6,934 nucleotides of DNA from Solirubrobacteraceae bacterium (GTDB lineage Bacteria; Actinomycetota; Thermoleophilia; Solirubrobacterales; Solirubrobacteraceae): the NCBI GenBank assembly GCA_030149625.1, contig JASLHP010000243.1, positions 1-6,934 of the forward strand, in the 5' to 3' direction. The notes below the pieces were generated by a model, which saw only the letters and a list, made by a program, of their open reading frames with translations, was not told the DNA's origin and ran no database searches. Made by a program: the position numbers and the translations under genes. Positions 1 to 6,432 of this stretch are shown here, piece after piece; position 1 is the first letter of the stretch, and the number at the start of each line of letters is the position of its first letter.

Positions 1-1
1 C

Positions 2-703
2 CGCTCGGCCGACGCGCTGGTGACCTACGGCCCACACGTGAGCGCCTACGTCGCGGCGCGCGGCGCGCACAACGTCCACGTGGCCGCGCAGGCCGTCGAG
101 AACGACTTCTGGCGCGCTCCGGCGAGCGGGCCGCCGAGCGATCCGCGTTGGCCGGCGGACGCCGGCACGCGGTTCCTGTTCGTCGGGCGGCCGGTCGCCG
201 GCAAGGGCCTGCCGGTGCTGCTGTCGGCGTGGCGCGCGACGGGCCTGCGGGCGCCCGCGGCCGCGCTCGTGCTCGCCGGCGGCGCGATCGCGGCCGGCGA
301 GTCGGTCGTGAGCCTTGGCGCACTGGAGCCGGAGCGCCTGCGCGACGTGTACGCGGCGAGCGATGTGCTGATCGTGCCGTCGGTGCCGACGCGCACCTTT
401 CGCGAGCCGTGGGGGTTGGTTGTCAACGAGGCCATGGATCAGGGACTTGCCGTGATCGCGACCGATGCCGTGGGAGCTGCCGCCGGCGGCCTGGTGCGCG
501 ACGGAGCGAACGGCCGGATCGTGCCGGCGGGCGACGCGCGCGCGCTGGCCGCGGCGATCGCGGAGCTCGCCGGCGATCGGCGACTGCGCACGAACATGGG
601 CACGGCTGGCGCGGCCGACGTGCTCGCCTACGACTACGACGCCTGGGCCGCTGGGTTCTCGCGCGCGCTCGCGAGCGTCGGCGTCTCCCGGGCGCATTGC
701 TAG
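2..703 (+). CDS. Glycosyltransferase family 4, C-terminal part (5' end outside window)
   Basis: This is probably a cytoplasmic or membrane-associated GT-B glycosyltransferase that moves a sugar from a nucleotide donor onto a lipid-linked glycan. The frame is open from base 2, and a GTG at base 20 is internal: residues before and after it (ADAL, VTYG) look like the end of the N-terminal acceptor domain, so the true start lies upstream. About 234 residues are visible. Numbering from the GTG at 20, the donor-binding Rossmann domain starts near residue 50 with FLFVGRPVAGKG, whose Arg and Lys are typical phosphate contacts. The E-x7-E motif is E129 to E137 in EPWGLVVNE, followed by a G-rich loop and NGRIVPAGD. 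The C-terminal helix ends at the TAG at 701-703. The family is secure; donor and acceptor cannot be told. A small gene starts 17 nt downstream on the same strand, so an operon with the ligase is likely. Confidence 0.9.
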   Translation, partial: RSADALVTYGPHVSAYVAARGAHNVHVAAQAVENDFWRAPASGPPSDPRWPADAGTRFLFVGRPVAGKGLPVLLSAWRATGLRAPAAALVLAGGAIAAGESVVSLGALEPERLRDVYAASDVLIVPSVPTRTFREPWGLVVNEAMDQGLAVIATDAVGAAAGGLVRDGANGRIVPAGDARALAAAIAELAGDRRLRTNMGTAGAADVLAYDYDAWAAGFSRALASVGVSRAHC

Positions 704-720
704 CGTTGCGCGGTCAGCCC

Positions 721-1251
721 ATGAGAATCGCCCGTCTTCAGAGCCGACCGATAGCTCGCGCGGCCGCCCTGAGCGGACTGCTCGTGACGATCCTGCTGGG
801 CTGCGCCGCGTCGGCGAGCGCGAACGTCGGCGAAACGATCATCCTGCGCTGCACGCACAACGAATCGCTGAGCGGCTTCAGCCAGAGCGACTATCGCGAG
901 GCGCTGAAAGAACTGAGCGCGGACGCGGAAGAGTACAGCGGCTGCTCGTTGCGCATCCACGAAGCACAGCTCGCGGCCGCATCCGGCACGCACGGTGGCG
1001 GCGGCCCTGGCGCGGCGAGCACAGTCGCGGTGGCTGCCACGCCGGCGCAGAAACGGGCGATTGCGCACGCGGTGCACGCCAGCCCGGAAGCGGTCGCGCT
1101 CAGCGGCGGCGTGATCCACCCGGGCGTCGTGCACACGGACATCTCTTCGGCGCTCAGCACGCTGCCCACGCCGCTGCTCGTGACCCTGGCCTTCCTACTC
1201 GTGTGCATGCTGGCGGTTCTCGGCGGCGCACTGCGCAAGCGTGTCAGGTGA
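721..1251 (+). CDS. Small secreted protein with C-terminal membrane anchor, unknown function
   Basis: This is a 176-residue protein whose function I do not recognise. The ATG at 721 is chosen because a signal peptide follows directly: basic n-region (residues 1-13), hydrophobic core (about 15-28), and an SASA-like cleavage site near 34. ILLGC (24-28) also resembles a weak lipobox, so a lipoprotein is possible. The exported part has two cysteines (C44, C75) that could form a disulfide, an acidic helix-like stretch (YREALKELSADAEEYSGC, 58-75), and an Ala/Gly/Thr-rich linker (about 86-108). A single hydrophobic helix (about 152-170) and the tail RKRVR end the protein. The layout of signal peptide, short ectodomain, linker, C-terminal helix and basic end resembles anchored or sortase/exosortase-processed proteins, but no LPXTG is present. 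I recall similar proteins with a DYR...A.EEYS.C pattern in Thermoleophilia, from memory only. Its last 11 nt overlap the ligase start, suggesting translational coupling. No clear Shine-Dalgarno precedes it. Confidence 0.8.
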   Translation: MRIARLQSRPIARAAALSGLLVTILLGCAASASANVGETIILRCTHNESLSGFSQSDYREALKELSADAEEYSGCSLRIHEAQLAAASGTHGGGGPGAASTVAVAATPAQKRAIAHAVHASPEAVALSGGVIHPGVVHTDISSALSTLPTPLLVTLAFLLVCMLAVLGGALRKRVR

Positions 1252-3544
1252 GCGACGGGGCCTTTGGTGGCCCACGCTGCTGACCGCCGCGCTGTTCTGC
1301 TTCATCACGTTCCACGCCAAGGGCGGCCTCAACCAGGAATCGATGATCTCGACGGAGATGGCGCTGACGCTGCTCACGGCGATCGCGATCGCCGTGAGCG
1401 TGCTGCTCGCGGCGCCGGGCGGGCGCGCGTATGGACTGTGGCCCTTCGCGCTGCTGCTCGCGTTCGCGGCGCTCAGCGCGATCTCGATCGTGTGGTCGGT
1501 GCAGCCCGACACGAGCTGGCAGGAATCGGGGCGGATGCTCGCCTACAGCGGCGTGTTCGGCGCCGGAGTCGCGCTCGTGCGCTTTGCCCCCAGGCATTGG
1601 CCGGCGATCCTCGGCGGGCTGACGCTGGCGGCGGTCGTCGCGTGCACGTACGCGCTGCTGACGAAGGTGTTTCCGAGCCTCGCGCCGCTTGACACGTTCG
1701 CGCGCCTGAACGAACCGTATGGCTACTGGAACGCGGTCGGGCTGACCGCGGCGATGGGCGTGATCTGCTGCATGTGGCTGGGCGCGCGCAGGGACGGCCA
1801 CGCGCTGCTGCGCGCGCTCGCCTATCCGGCGATGGGGCTGCTGCTGCTGACGCTCGTGCTCGCGTACTCGCGCGGTGCGCTCGCGGCGCTGGCGATTGGG
1901 CTTGCGCTGTGGTTCTGTGCGGTGCCGCTGCGCCTGCGCGGCGCCGCGCCGCTGATCGTCGGCGCGCTTGGCGCCGCGGCGGTGGCGGCGTGGGACTTCT
2001 CCGAGCACGCGCTCAGCGCGGAAGGCGTGCCGCTGGCCGAACGCGCCAGCGCGGGACACGAGCTGGGCGCGCTGACCGTGGCGATGGTCGCGCTGCTCGC
2101 GATCGTGGGCGTCGCGATCGGGTTCCTCACGGGGCGCCGCGCGCCGTCGCTGCTCGCGCGTCGTCGCGCCGGCATCGCGCTGCTGGCCGTGATCGCGCTG
2201 GCGGCGATCGCTTTCGCGGGCGCGCTCGCGCACAGCCAGCGGGGCTTCACGGGCAGCATCTCGCATGCGTTCGATGCGCTCACGAATCCCAACGCGAAAC
2301 CGCCGCCGAACACGCCCGGGCGCCTGACGGCGGTCGCGAGCGTGCGCGCGCGCTACTGGAAGGAGGCGCTGCAGGTCTTCGAAGCGCATCCGGCGCTCGG
2401 CGCCGGCGCGGGCGGCTTCGCGACGGCCCACCTGCGTTACGAAACGCAGACGCTCGAAGTGCGCCACGCCCATGGCTTCATCGTGCAGACGCTCGCCGAT
2501 CTCGGCCTCGCCGGTCTGATCCTCGCCCTCGCGCTGCTGTTCGCGTGGATGGCGGCGGCGGGACGCGCGACGCATCTCTTCAACCGCGGCTGGACGCCCT
2601 GGCGGGCGTGGCTGTCGCGCGGCGCCGGCACGCGCCCGGGCTGGCGGCCGTTGGGCGCGCGCGCACTGAGACGCTATCCGCCCGAGCGCATCGGCATGTT
2701 GAGCATGCTGTGCGTGGTCGTCGTGTTCGGCGCGCACTCGCTGATCGACTGGACCTGGTACGTGCCCGGCAACGCGTGCGTGGCGCTGCTGTGTGCGGGC
2801 TGGCTCGCGGGTCGCGGCGAGCTGCTCGCGACGGGCGCCGGCGCACACGACGTGACGGTTGCGCTGCCGCGCGCCGCCAGCGACGGGTCAGCGGCACGGC
2901 GCTGGCGTGACGCCCGGACGCGACCGAGCCGCACGCGCATCGCCGTTGCCGCCGCGGTGCTCGTGGCGGCGCTGCTGGCGATGTGGTCGCAGTGGCAGCC
3001 GCAGCGCTCAGAAGAAGCATCGCAGCAGGCGGTCGCGCAGCTGGAAGGCCGTGATCGGCCAGCGGCGATCGCGGACGCGCAGAGCGCGGTCTCGCGCGAC
3101 CCGCTGTCGATCGGCGCGCTGTTCACGCTCGCGGGCGTGCAGCACGATTCAGGCCAGGCGGCGCGCGCGCAGTCGACGCTCGAACGCGCCGTGCGCCTGC
3201 AGCCCTCGAACCCGCAGTCGTGGCTGGCGCTGGGCCGCTATGAGCTCGAACGCGGCGAGGCGGCTTCGGCGGTGAGGGCATTCGAGGCGGCGGTCTATCT
3301 CAACCCGGAGTCGATCTCACCGGAAGCCGTCGCGGACGGGCGCCCCGAAGCGATCGAAACCCAGAACGACTACATCGCGGCGCTCACCGACCTCGAAAGA
3401 CAGCAGGCCGCGCGCACGGCGGCCTCGAGCGCCGCGACTCGATCGGCCTCGAGCGCCGCTGCCCGCCGTGCCTCCAAACGGGAAGCCGCGGCGGGAAGAG
3501 CGGCGGCGGGTAGCTCAAAAGCGCGAGCGAATCGCGTGCGCTAG
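1241..3544 (+). CDS. O-antigen ligase / polymerase family membrane protein with C-terminal TPR region
   Basis: A 767-residue polytopic membrane protein of the Wzy/WaaL (Wzy_C) family, which uses undecaprenyl-pyrophosphate-linked glycans at the outer membrane face, either polymerising them or transferring them to an acceptor. About 14 hydrophobic segments lie between residues 11 and 525. Family-type stretches are NEPYGYWNAVG (158-168), AYSRGALAA (208-216, R211 at a typical conserved arginine), and a large external loop with RYWKEALQVFEAHPALGAGA (371-390). HAHGFIVQTLADLGLAG follows at 409-425, with H411 where the family has its key histidine. A further helix at about 567-583 precedes a TPR-like region (about 595-690, with SWLALGRYELERGE) and an Ala/Arg/Ser-rich basic tail (722-767). 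The GTG at 1241 is used because the first membrane segment begins at residue 11 and no better in-frame start exists. It overlaps the upstream gene by 11 nt and the methyltransferase tail-to-tail by 30 nt. Sequence alone does not separate polymerase, ligase and protein O-oligosaccharyltransferase. Confidence 0.88.
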   Translation: MSGERRGLWWPTLLTAALFCFITFHAKGGLNQESMISTEMALTLLTAIAIAVSVLLAAPGGRAYGLWPFALLLAFAALSAISIVWSVQPDTSWQESGRMLAYSGVFGAGVALVRFAPRHWPAILGGLTLAAVVACTYALLTKVFPSLAPLDTFARLNEPYGYWNAVGLTAAMGVICCMWLGARRDGHALLRALAYPAMGLLLLTLVLAYSRGALAALAIGLALWFCAVPLRLRGAAPLIVGALGAAAVAAWDFSEHALSAEGVPLAERASAGHELGALTVAMVALLAIVGVAIGFLTGRRAPSLLARRRAGIALLAVIALAAIAFAGALAHSQRGFTGSISHAFDALTNPNAKPPPNTPGRLTAVASVRARYWKEALQVFEAHPALGAGAGGFATAHLRYETQTLEVRHAHGFIVQTLADLGLAGLILALALLFAWMAAAGRATHLFNRGWTPWRAWLSRGAGTRPGWRPLGARALRRYPPERIGMLSMLCVVVVFGAHSLIDWTWYVPGNACVALLCAGWLAGRGELLATGAGAHDVTVALPRAASDGSAARRWRDARTRPSRTRIAVAAAVLVAALLAMWSQWQPQRSEEASQQAVAQLEGRDRPAAIADAQSAVSRDPLSIGALFTLAGVQHDSGQAARAQSTLERAVRLQPSNPQSWLALGRYELERGEAASAVRAFEAAVYLNPESISPEAVADGRPEAIETQNDYIAALTDLERQQAARTAASSAATRSASSAAARRASKREAAAGRAAAGSSKARANRVR
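3420..3467 (+). repeat. Two-copy 24-bp tandem repeat in the ligase C-terminal tail
   Basis: A 16-base block (cggcctcgagcgccgc) at 3420-3435 recurs exactly at 3444-3459, giving a period of 24 bp or eight codons. It encodes ASSAATRS followed by ASSAAARR in the low-complexity basic tail. It can expand or shrink without changing frame. Confidence 0.7.
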
Positions 3545-4168
3545 CAGCAGCGCGCGTGCTCCGGGCGGGCCGCCGGCGCCGCGTACGGCGATCTGCTCGA
3601 AGCCGAAGCGGTCGAGCAGATCGGCGAGCGTGCGGCGGTCGTAGAAGCGCAGATGGTCGCCGAGCGGGTCGAAGTGCCTGGCGAAGGCGCGCGGGAACAG
3701 CGCGAGCCGCGCGAGCGATAGGCGCTCGTGCGCGGGCGTGCTCGCGAGCAGGCTGCCGCCTGAGCGCAGCACGCGGCGAGCCTCTGAGAGCCAGGCGGCG
3801 GTGTCGGCGACGTGCTCGATCACCTCGCCGGCCCACACGACGTCGAAGCTCGCGTCCTCGAGCTCCCACGGACCGTCGGTGGCGACGAGTCGCGCGTCGA
3901 GCTGGGGATCGCGCGAGCGCGCTCGGCGCAGCGGCTCCCCGGCGACGTCGACGGCGAGCACGTGCGCGCCGGCGCGCACGAGCTCTGTCGCGAAGCGCCC
4001 GTCGCCGCAGCCGACGTCTAGCACGTGCGCGCCGGGGCGCACGTGCTCCAGCAGGAAGCGCAGGCGCAGGGCGAAGTGGGCGGGCTCGACTGCTTCGGGC
4101 AGCGTCCGCCAGACAGCTTCGTAGTGCTCGCGCGAGGGCACTGCAGCAAGGCTCTCACAACTGGTCAT
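3515..4168 (-). CDS. Class I SAM-dependent methyltransferase
   Basis: A soluble methyltransferase of the Methyltransf_11/25 type, 217 residues from the ATG at 4168. Motif I is VLDVGCGDGRF (49-59), the SAM-binding glycine-rich loop. The acidic residue ending strand 2 is D74 (LAVDVA). A FDVVWAGEVIEHV stretch (108-120) is the usual motif around strand 4, and RRVLRSGGSLLAST (131-144) is the next helix and strand. The C-terminal FYDRRTLADLLDRFGF (175-190) matches the lid region seen in methyltransferases of glycan and quinone pathways. Given the neighbours it probably methylates or caps the glycan, but the acceptor is not visible. Start choice: an in-frame TTG at 4198 would add 10 residues; I prefer the ATG, although neither has a good Shine-Dalgarno. 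The end overlaps the ligase gene by 30 nt in the convergent direction, and it is divergent from the GT4-like gene starting at 4236. Confidence 0.87.
   Translation of the reverse strand: MTSCESLAAVPSREHYEAVWRTLPEAVEPAHFALRLRFLLEHVRPGAHVLDVGCGDGRFATELVRAGAHVLAVDVAGEPLRRARSRDPQLDARLVATDGPWELEDASFDVVWAGEVIEHVADTAAWLSEARRVLRSGGSLLASTPAHERLSLARLALFPRAFARHFDPLGDHLRFYDRRTLADLLDRFGFEQIAVRGAGGPPGARALLLAHAIRSRF
3961..3980. repeat. Perfect 20-bp palindrome inside the methyltransferase gene
   Basis: The first ten bases (cgtgcgcgcc) are the exact reverse complement of the next ten. It encodes the VRAGAH stretch on the minus strand. It may be only a product of GC-rich codons for Arg-Ala-Gly-Ala-His. A second inverted repeat lies 41 nt further on and shares a 16-nt direct repeat with it (3957-3972 and 4020-4035). 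Confidence 0.75.
4021..4046. repeat. 10-bp inverted repeat with 6-nt loop inside the methyltransferase gene
   Basis: The arms gcacgtgcgc (4021-4030) and gcgcacgtgc (4037-4046) are perfect reverse complements around gccggg. It covers the codons for HVRPGAHV just before SAM motif I. It could form a stable hairpin in either transcript. There is no T tract, so it is not a Rho-independent terminator. Confidence 0.75.
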
Positions 4169-4235
4169 GCCTCGGCAGAGCGAATACTGTTGACGCAATG
4201 CTCGACAGGGATGGCGTGACGCGAAGCGAACGACT

Positions 4236-4793
4236 TTGAAGGTCGCGTTCGACAGCCGTTCCGTGTCCGCCGCGGACGGCGTCGGGCGCTACTCGCGTTG
4301 TCTGCTGGCGGCGCTGCGCGACACGGTGTCCGCGAGCGACGAGATCCTCGATACCCACCGGCCGTCGGCGCTGGCGCGCTCGCGCGCCGCGGAGGTCCTG
4401 CACTCGCCGTGGATGGACGGAGCGCCGCTGCACAGCCCGTGTCCGATGGTGGTCACGATCCACGACGTGTCGCCGTTCAAGCGGCGCAGCGAGCGCTTGC
4501 GCGGCGGCGGCCTGCACCTGCGGCTACGGCGACTCGCGCTGCAGCGGGCGACCCACGTGATCGTCCCCGGCGAGCACGTGGCGCGCGAAGTCGTAGCCGA
4601 GCTCGGGCTCGAGCGCGGGCTCGTGGTCGTGATCCCGCCGGCGTACGATCCGCGGGACGCGGAGTCGGCAGCCGGCGCGCCGGCGTCGGCCTCGCCGGCG
4701 TGGAGCTGGGAGGATGCGGCACGCGCGACCTGGCGCGTGTACGCGCGCGCGGCGGCGCGGCGACTCGACGACGGCGGCGCGGCGGCTCAGTAA
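4236..4793 (+). CDS. GT4-like glycosyltransferase lacking its donor-binding domain (internal deletion, likely inactive or repurposed)
   Basis: A 185-residue protein from a TTG at 4236 (reads as MKVAFDSRSV, the usual opening of short GT4 enzymes). Residues 1-139 form a plausible GT-B N-terminal acceptor domain: DGVGRYSRCLL (14-24, family glycine loop), EVLHSPW (53-59), PMVVTIHDVSPFKRR (70-84), THVIVPGEHVAREV (106-119), and VVVIPPAYDP (130-139). In intact relatives a donor domain of roughly 150-200 residues, with a VGG-type strand and an E-x7-E motif, follows. Here a 12-15 residue Ala/Ser/Pro linker leads straight to PAWSWEDAARATWRVY (154-169), which resembles the closing helix of the same family. 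The frame stays open, so the gap looks like an in-frame internal deletion rather than a frameshift. Without the donor domain it should not catalyse transfer by itself. It may be a decaying gene, an assembly collapse, or a small binding protein. It ends at TAA 4791-4793, overlapping the phosphotransferase stop by 7 nt. Confidence 0.75.
   Translation: MKVAFDSRSVSAADGVGRYSRCLLAALRDTVSASDEILDTHRPSALARSRAAEVLHSPWMDGAPLHSPCPMVVTIHDVSPFKRRSERLRGGGLHLRLRRLALQRATHVIVPGEHVAREVVAELGLERGLVVVIPPAYDPRDAESAAGAPASASPAWSWEDAARATWRVYARAAARRLDDGGAAAQ
4636..4701 (+). repeat. Three in-phase copies of a 9-mer at the GT4-like domain junction
   Basis: The 9-mer cgccggcgt, which contains a palindrome, occurs at 4636-4644, 4678-4686 and 4693-4701. 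The spacings of 42 and 15 nt are multiples of three. The copies encode the Pro-Ala pairs before Y137, S151 and W156, at the point where the donor domain appears to be missing. They could be the footprint of a deletion between short repeats, but the word is common in GC-rich DNA. Confidence 0.5.
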
Positions 4794-6394
4794 GCGCCCC
4801 GTCGTGTGATCACGGCGGGTATCGTCTTCAGCAGGATCGTCAGGTCGAGCGCGAGCGACCAGCTCTCGAGGTAGATGAAGTCGAGGTGCACGAGATCGTC
4901 GAAGTCGAGCTCGGAGCGCCCGGAGACCTGCCACAGGCCGGTGAGCCCTGGCAGCACGAGGTAGCGCTTGCGGTGCCAGTCCTCGAGCATCTCGTAGTCG
5001 CGTTCTGGCAGCGGCCGCGGCCCGACGAGCGACATCTCGCCGCGCAGCACGTTGACGAGCTGTGGCAGCTCGTCGAGCGAGAAGCGCCGCAGCAGATGCC
5101 CGATCGGCGTCAGGCGCGGGTCCTTGCGAATCTTGAAGAGCGCGCCGCTGGCCTCGTTCAGCTCTTCGAGGTCTGCCTGCGTGTCCTCGGCGTCGGTGTG
5201 CATCGTGCGGAACTTCAGGCACGCGAATGGGCGCTGGCCGATGCCGCGGCGCATCGAGTGGAACAGCACGGGCCCGCGCGAGCTGAGGCGCACGGCGAGC
5301 GTGATCGCGACCAGCAGCGGGCTGAGCAGCACGAGCAGCACGCTCGCGCCGACGATGTCGAACGTGCGCTTGAGCGCGAAGTCGATGCCCTCGAACACGG
5401 GCGGCCCGAGTTCGAACAGCGGCACGGACTGGCCGGGGACGAACTCGGCGCGGTGGATCAGGATCTCCATCGTCGATGGCGCGAGCCGCACGCGGATGCC
5501 GCGCTGGTGGCACTGGTCGACGAGCTCGACGGCGTCGTCCTGGGGAAACTCGGGGTCGGCGATGATGACCTCGTCGACGCTCTCCGCGTCGAGCACCTCG
5601 CGCAGGCTCGCGAGCGAGCCGAGCGCGCGCAGGCCGTTGGCGGGCAGCTGCTTGGAGGAGAGGAAGCCGACGACATCGATCGGTGCGTGCGGCATGTCGG
5701 CGAGCGCGTGCGCGACGTCGGCGATGTGTTTGCCGCTGCCGACGAGCACGGCGCGGCGCCGATAGCCGGCGGCGCGCAGCAGCGACGCGGTGACGCGCTC
5801 GAAGGCCGCGCGCGCGGCGGCGATGTAGAAGATCGCGAACGCGAGCGTGCTCCAGAACAGGTAGTAGCTCGAGAAGTGTTCGCCGCTGACGACGGCGAAG
5901 ATCAGCGCGACGCACGCGACCTGGAACAGCGAGCCGACGATCCGCGACAGGCCCGGTCGCAGCGCCCGCTGCGCGTACAGGCCCGAGCGCGCGAACAGCA
6001 GCGCCGTGAGCAGGTACGCGAACGGCAGGAAGTGTTCGGTGGTTTCCCGCGAGTGCACCGCCTGCACGTGACCGTTGACGGCTTCCTTGAGCACGAGCGC
6101 GGTGAACACCGCGAGCGCGACTCCCGCGAAGTCGATCGCGAGCAGCGAGACGACGCGCGTGATGCGCCAAACGGTGGTCGTCCGCAGCAGAAACGACAGC
6201 GCCGGCGGGCGCTTGCGGCGAATGTCGTGGTCGGAGCGCTCGACGCGCGCCGTGGTCACCGACAGCGTCGAAGGCGGCACGCCGGGCTTGTCCGAGGCGA
6301 GGATCCGCTTGCCCGGCGCGAGCGGCGAGCGGGGGCCCGTGCGTGTTGCGGGGGGGGCTGACGGAGCGGAGGTTTCCGACACGCGTGGTCCCAT
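4787..6394 (-). CDS. Polyprenyl-phosphate sugar-1-phosphate transferase (WbaP/WcaJ-type initiating enzyme)
   Basis: An initiating phosphoglycosyl transferase that loads a hexose-1-phosphate from a UDP-sugar onto undecaprenyl phosphate at the cytoplasmic membrane face, the first step of glycan assembly. From the ATG at 6394 it has 535 residues, a usual length. A Pro/Ser/Thr-rich, probably disordered stretch (1-65) precedes about four membrane helices (about 79-195). Next is a CoA_binding_3-like Rossmann region (AVLVGSGKHIADVA, 215-228; DEVIIAD, 274-280). The catalytic Bac_transf domain (339-535) has FDIVGASVLLVLLSPLL (re-entrant helix), LKFRTMHTDAE (393-403), RRFSLDELPQL (436-446, D441-E442 dyad), MSLVGPRP (454-461) and PGLTGLWQVSGRS (482-494). 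It ends with TRRGAY. The start is uncertain: GTG 6439, ATG 6424, ATG 6394 and GTG 6259 are all in frame, none with a strong Shine-Dalgarno. The sugar (galactose or glucose) cannot be read from sequence. It is likely co-transcribed with the UXS-like gene upstream on the same strand. Confidence 0.92.
   Translation of the reverse strand: MGPRVSETSAPSAPPATRTGPRSPLAPGKRILASDKPGVPPSTLSVTTARVERSDHDIRRKRPPALSFLLRTTTVWRITRVVSLLAIDFAGVALAVFTALVLKEAVNGHVQAVHSRETTEHFLPFAYLLTALLFARSGLYAQRALRPGLSRIVGSLFQVACVALIFAVVSGEHFSSYYLFWSTLAFAIFYIAAARAAFERVTASLLRAAGYRRRAVLVGSGKHIADVAHALADMPHAPIDVVGFLSSKQLPANGLRALGSLASLREVLDAESVDEVIIADPEFPQDDAVELVDQCHQRGIRVRLAPSTMEILIHRAEFVPGQSVPLFELGPPVFEGIDFALKRTFDIVGASVLLVLLSPLLVAITLAVRLSSRGPVLFHSMRRGIGQRPFACLKFRTMHTDAEDTQADLEELNEASGALFKIRKDPRLTPIGHLLRRFSLDELPQLVNVLRGEMSLVGPRPLPERDYEMLEDWHRKRYLVLPGLTGLWQVSGRSELDFDDLVHLDFIYLESWSLALDLTILLKTIPAVITRRGAY
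6350..6357. repeat. G8 homopolymer (C8 in the coding strand) in the phosphotransferase gene
   Basis: Eight consecutive G on the plus strand encode part of Ala-Pro-Pro (residues 13-15 from the ATG at 6394). It is the longest mononucleotide run I noticed in the window. Such tracts can slip and shift frame, but eight is short and GC-rich DNA makes some runs by chance. Confidence 0.8.
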
Positions 6395-6432
6395 CTCACT
6401 GCTCACAACACCGCAGCCTGCCATACGGAGCG

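Noticed and set aside
148..720. A longer N-terminal extension of the small secreted protein, reading through the upstream glycosyltransferase
   Set aside because: The extension is Arg/Gly/Ala nonsense in a frame shifted from the glycosyltransferase. The signal peptide begins right at the ATG at 721.
1244..2848. A 534-codon open frame on the minus strand opposite the ligase gene
   Set aside because: The Arg/Gln/Ala-rich composition has no domain signal, and the plus strand has clear membrane helices and Wzy_C motifs.
3420..3467. The tandem repeat in the ligase tail as a CRISPR or mobile-element remnant
   Set aside because: Only two 24-bp units, in frame inside a low-complexity tail; simple repeat slippage explains it.
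4190..4218. A TTGACG box as a possible -35 element for the GT4-like gene
   Set aside because: No acceptable -10 hexamer lies 16-19 nt downstream, so a promoter cannot be supported.
4524..6170. A 548-codon minus-strand open frame in another frame of the phosphotransferase region
   Set aside because: An Arg/Ala/His-rich shadow of the real gene with no family features.
4298..6361. A 687-codon open frame on the plus strand running through the GT4-like gene and opposite the phosphotransferase gene
   Set aside because: Its product is low-complexity Arg/Glu/Ala/Gln-rich with no recognisable motif, and the minus strand carries a textbook sugar transferase. It is a by-product of high GC content.
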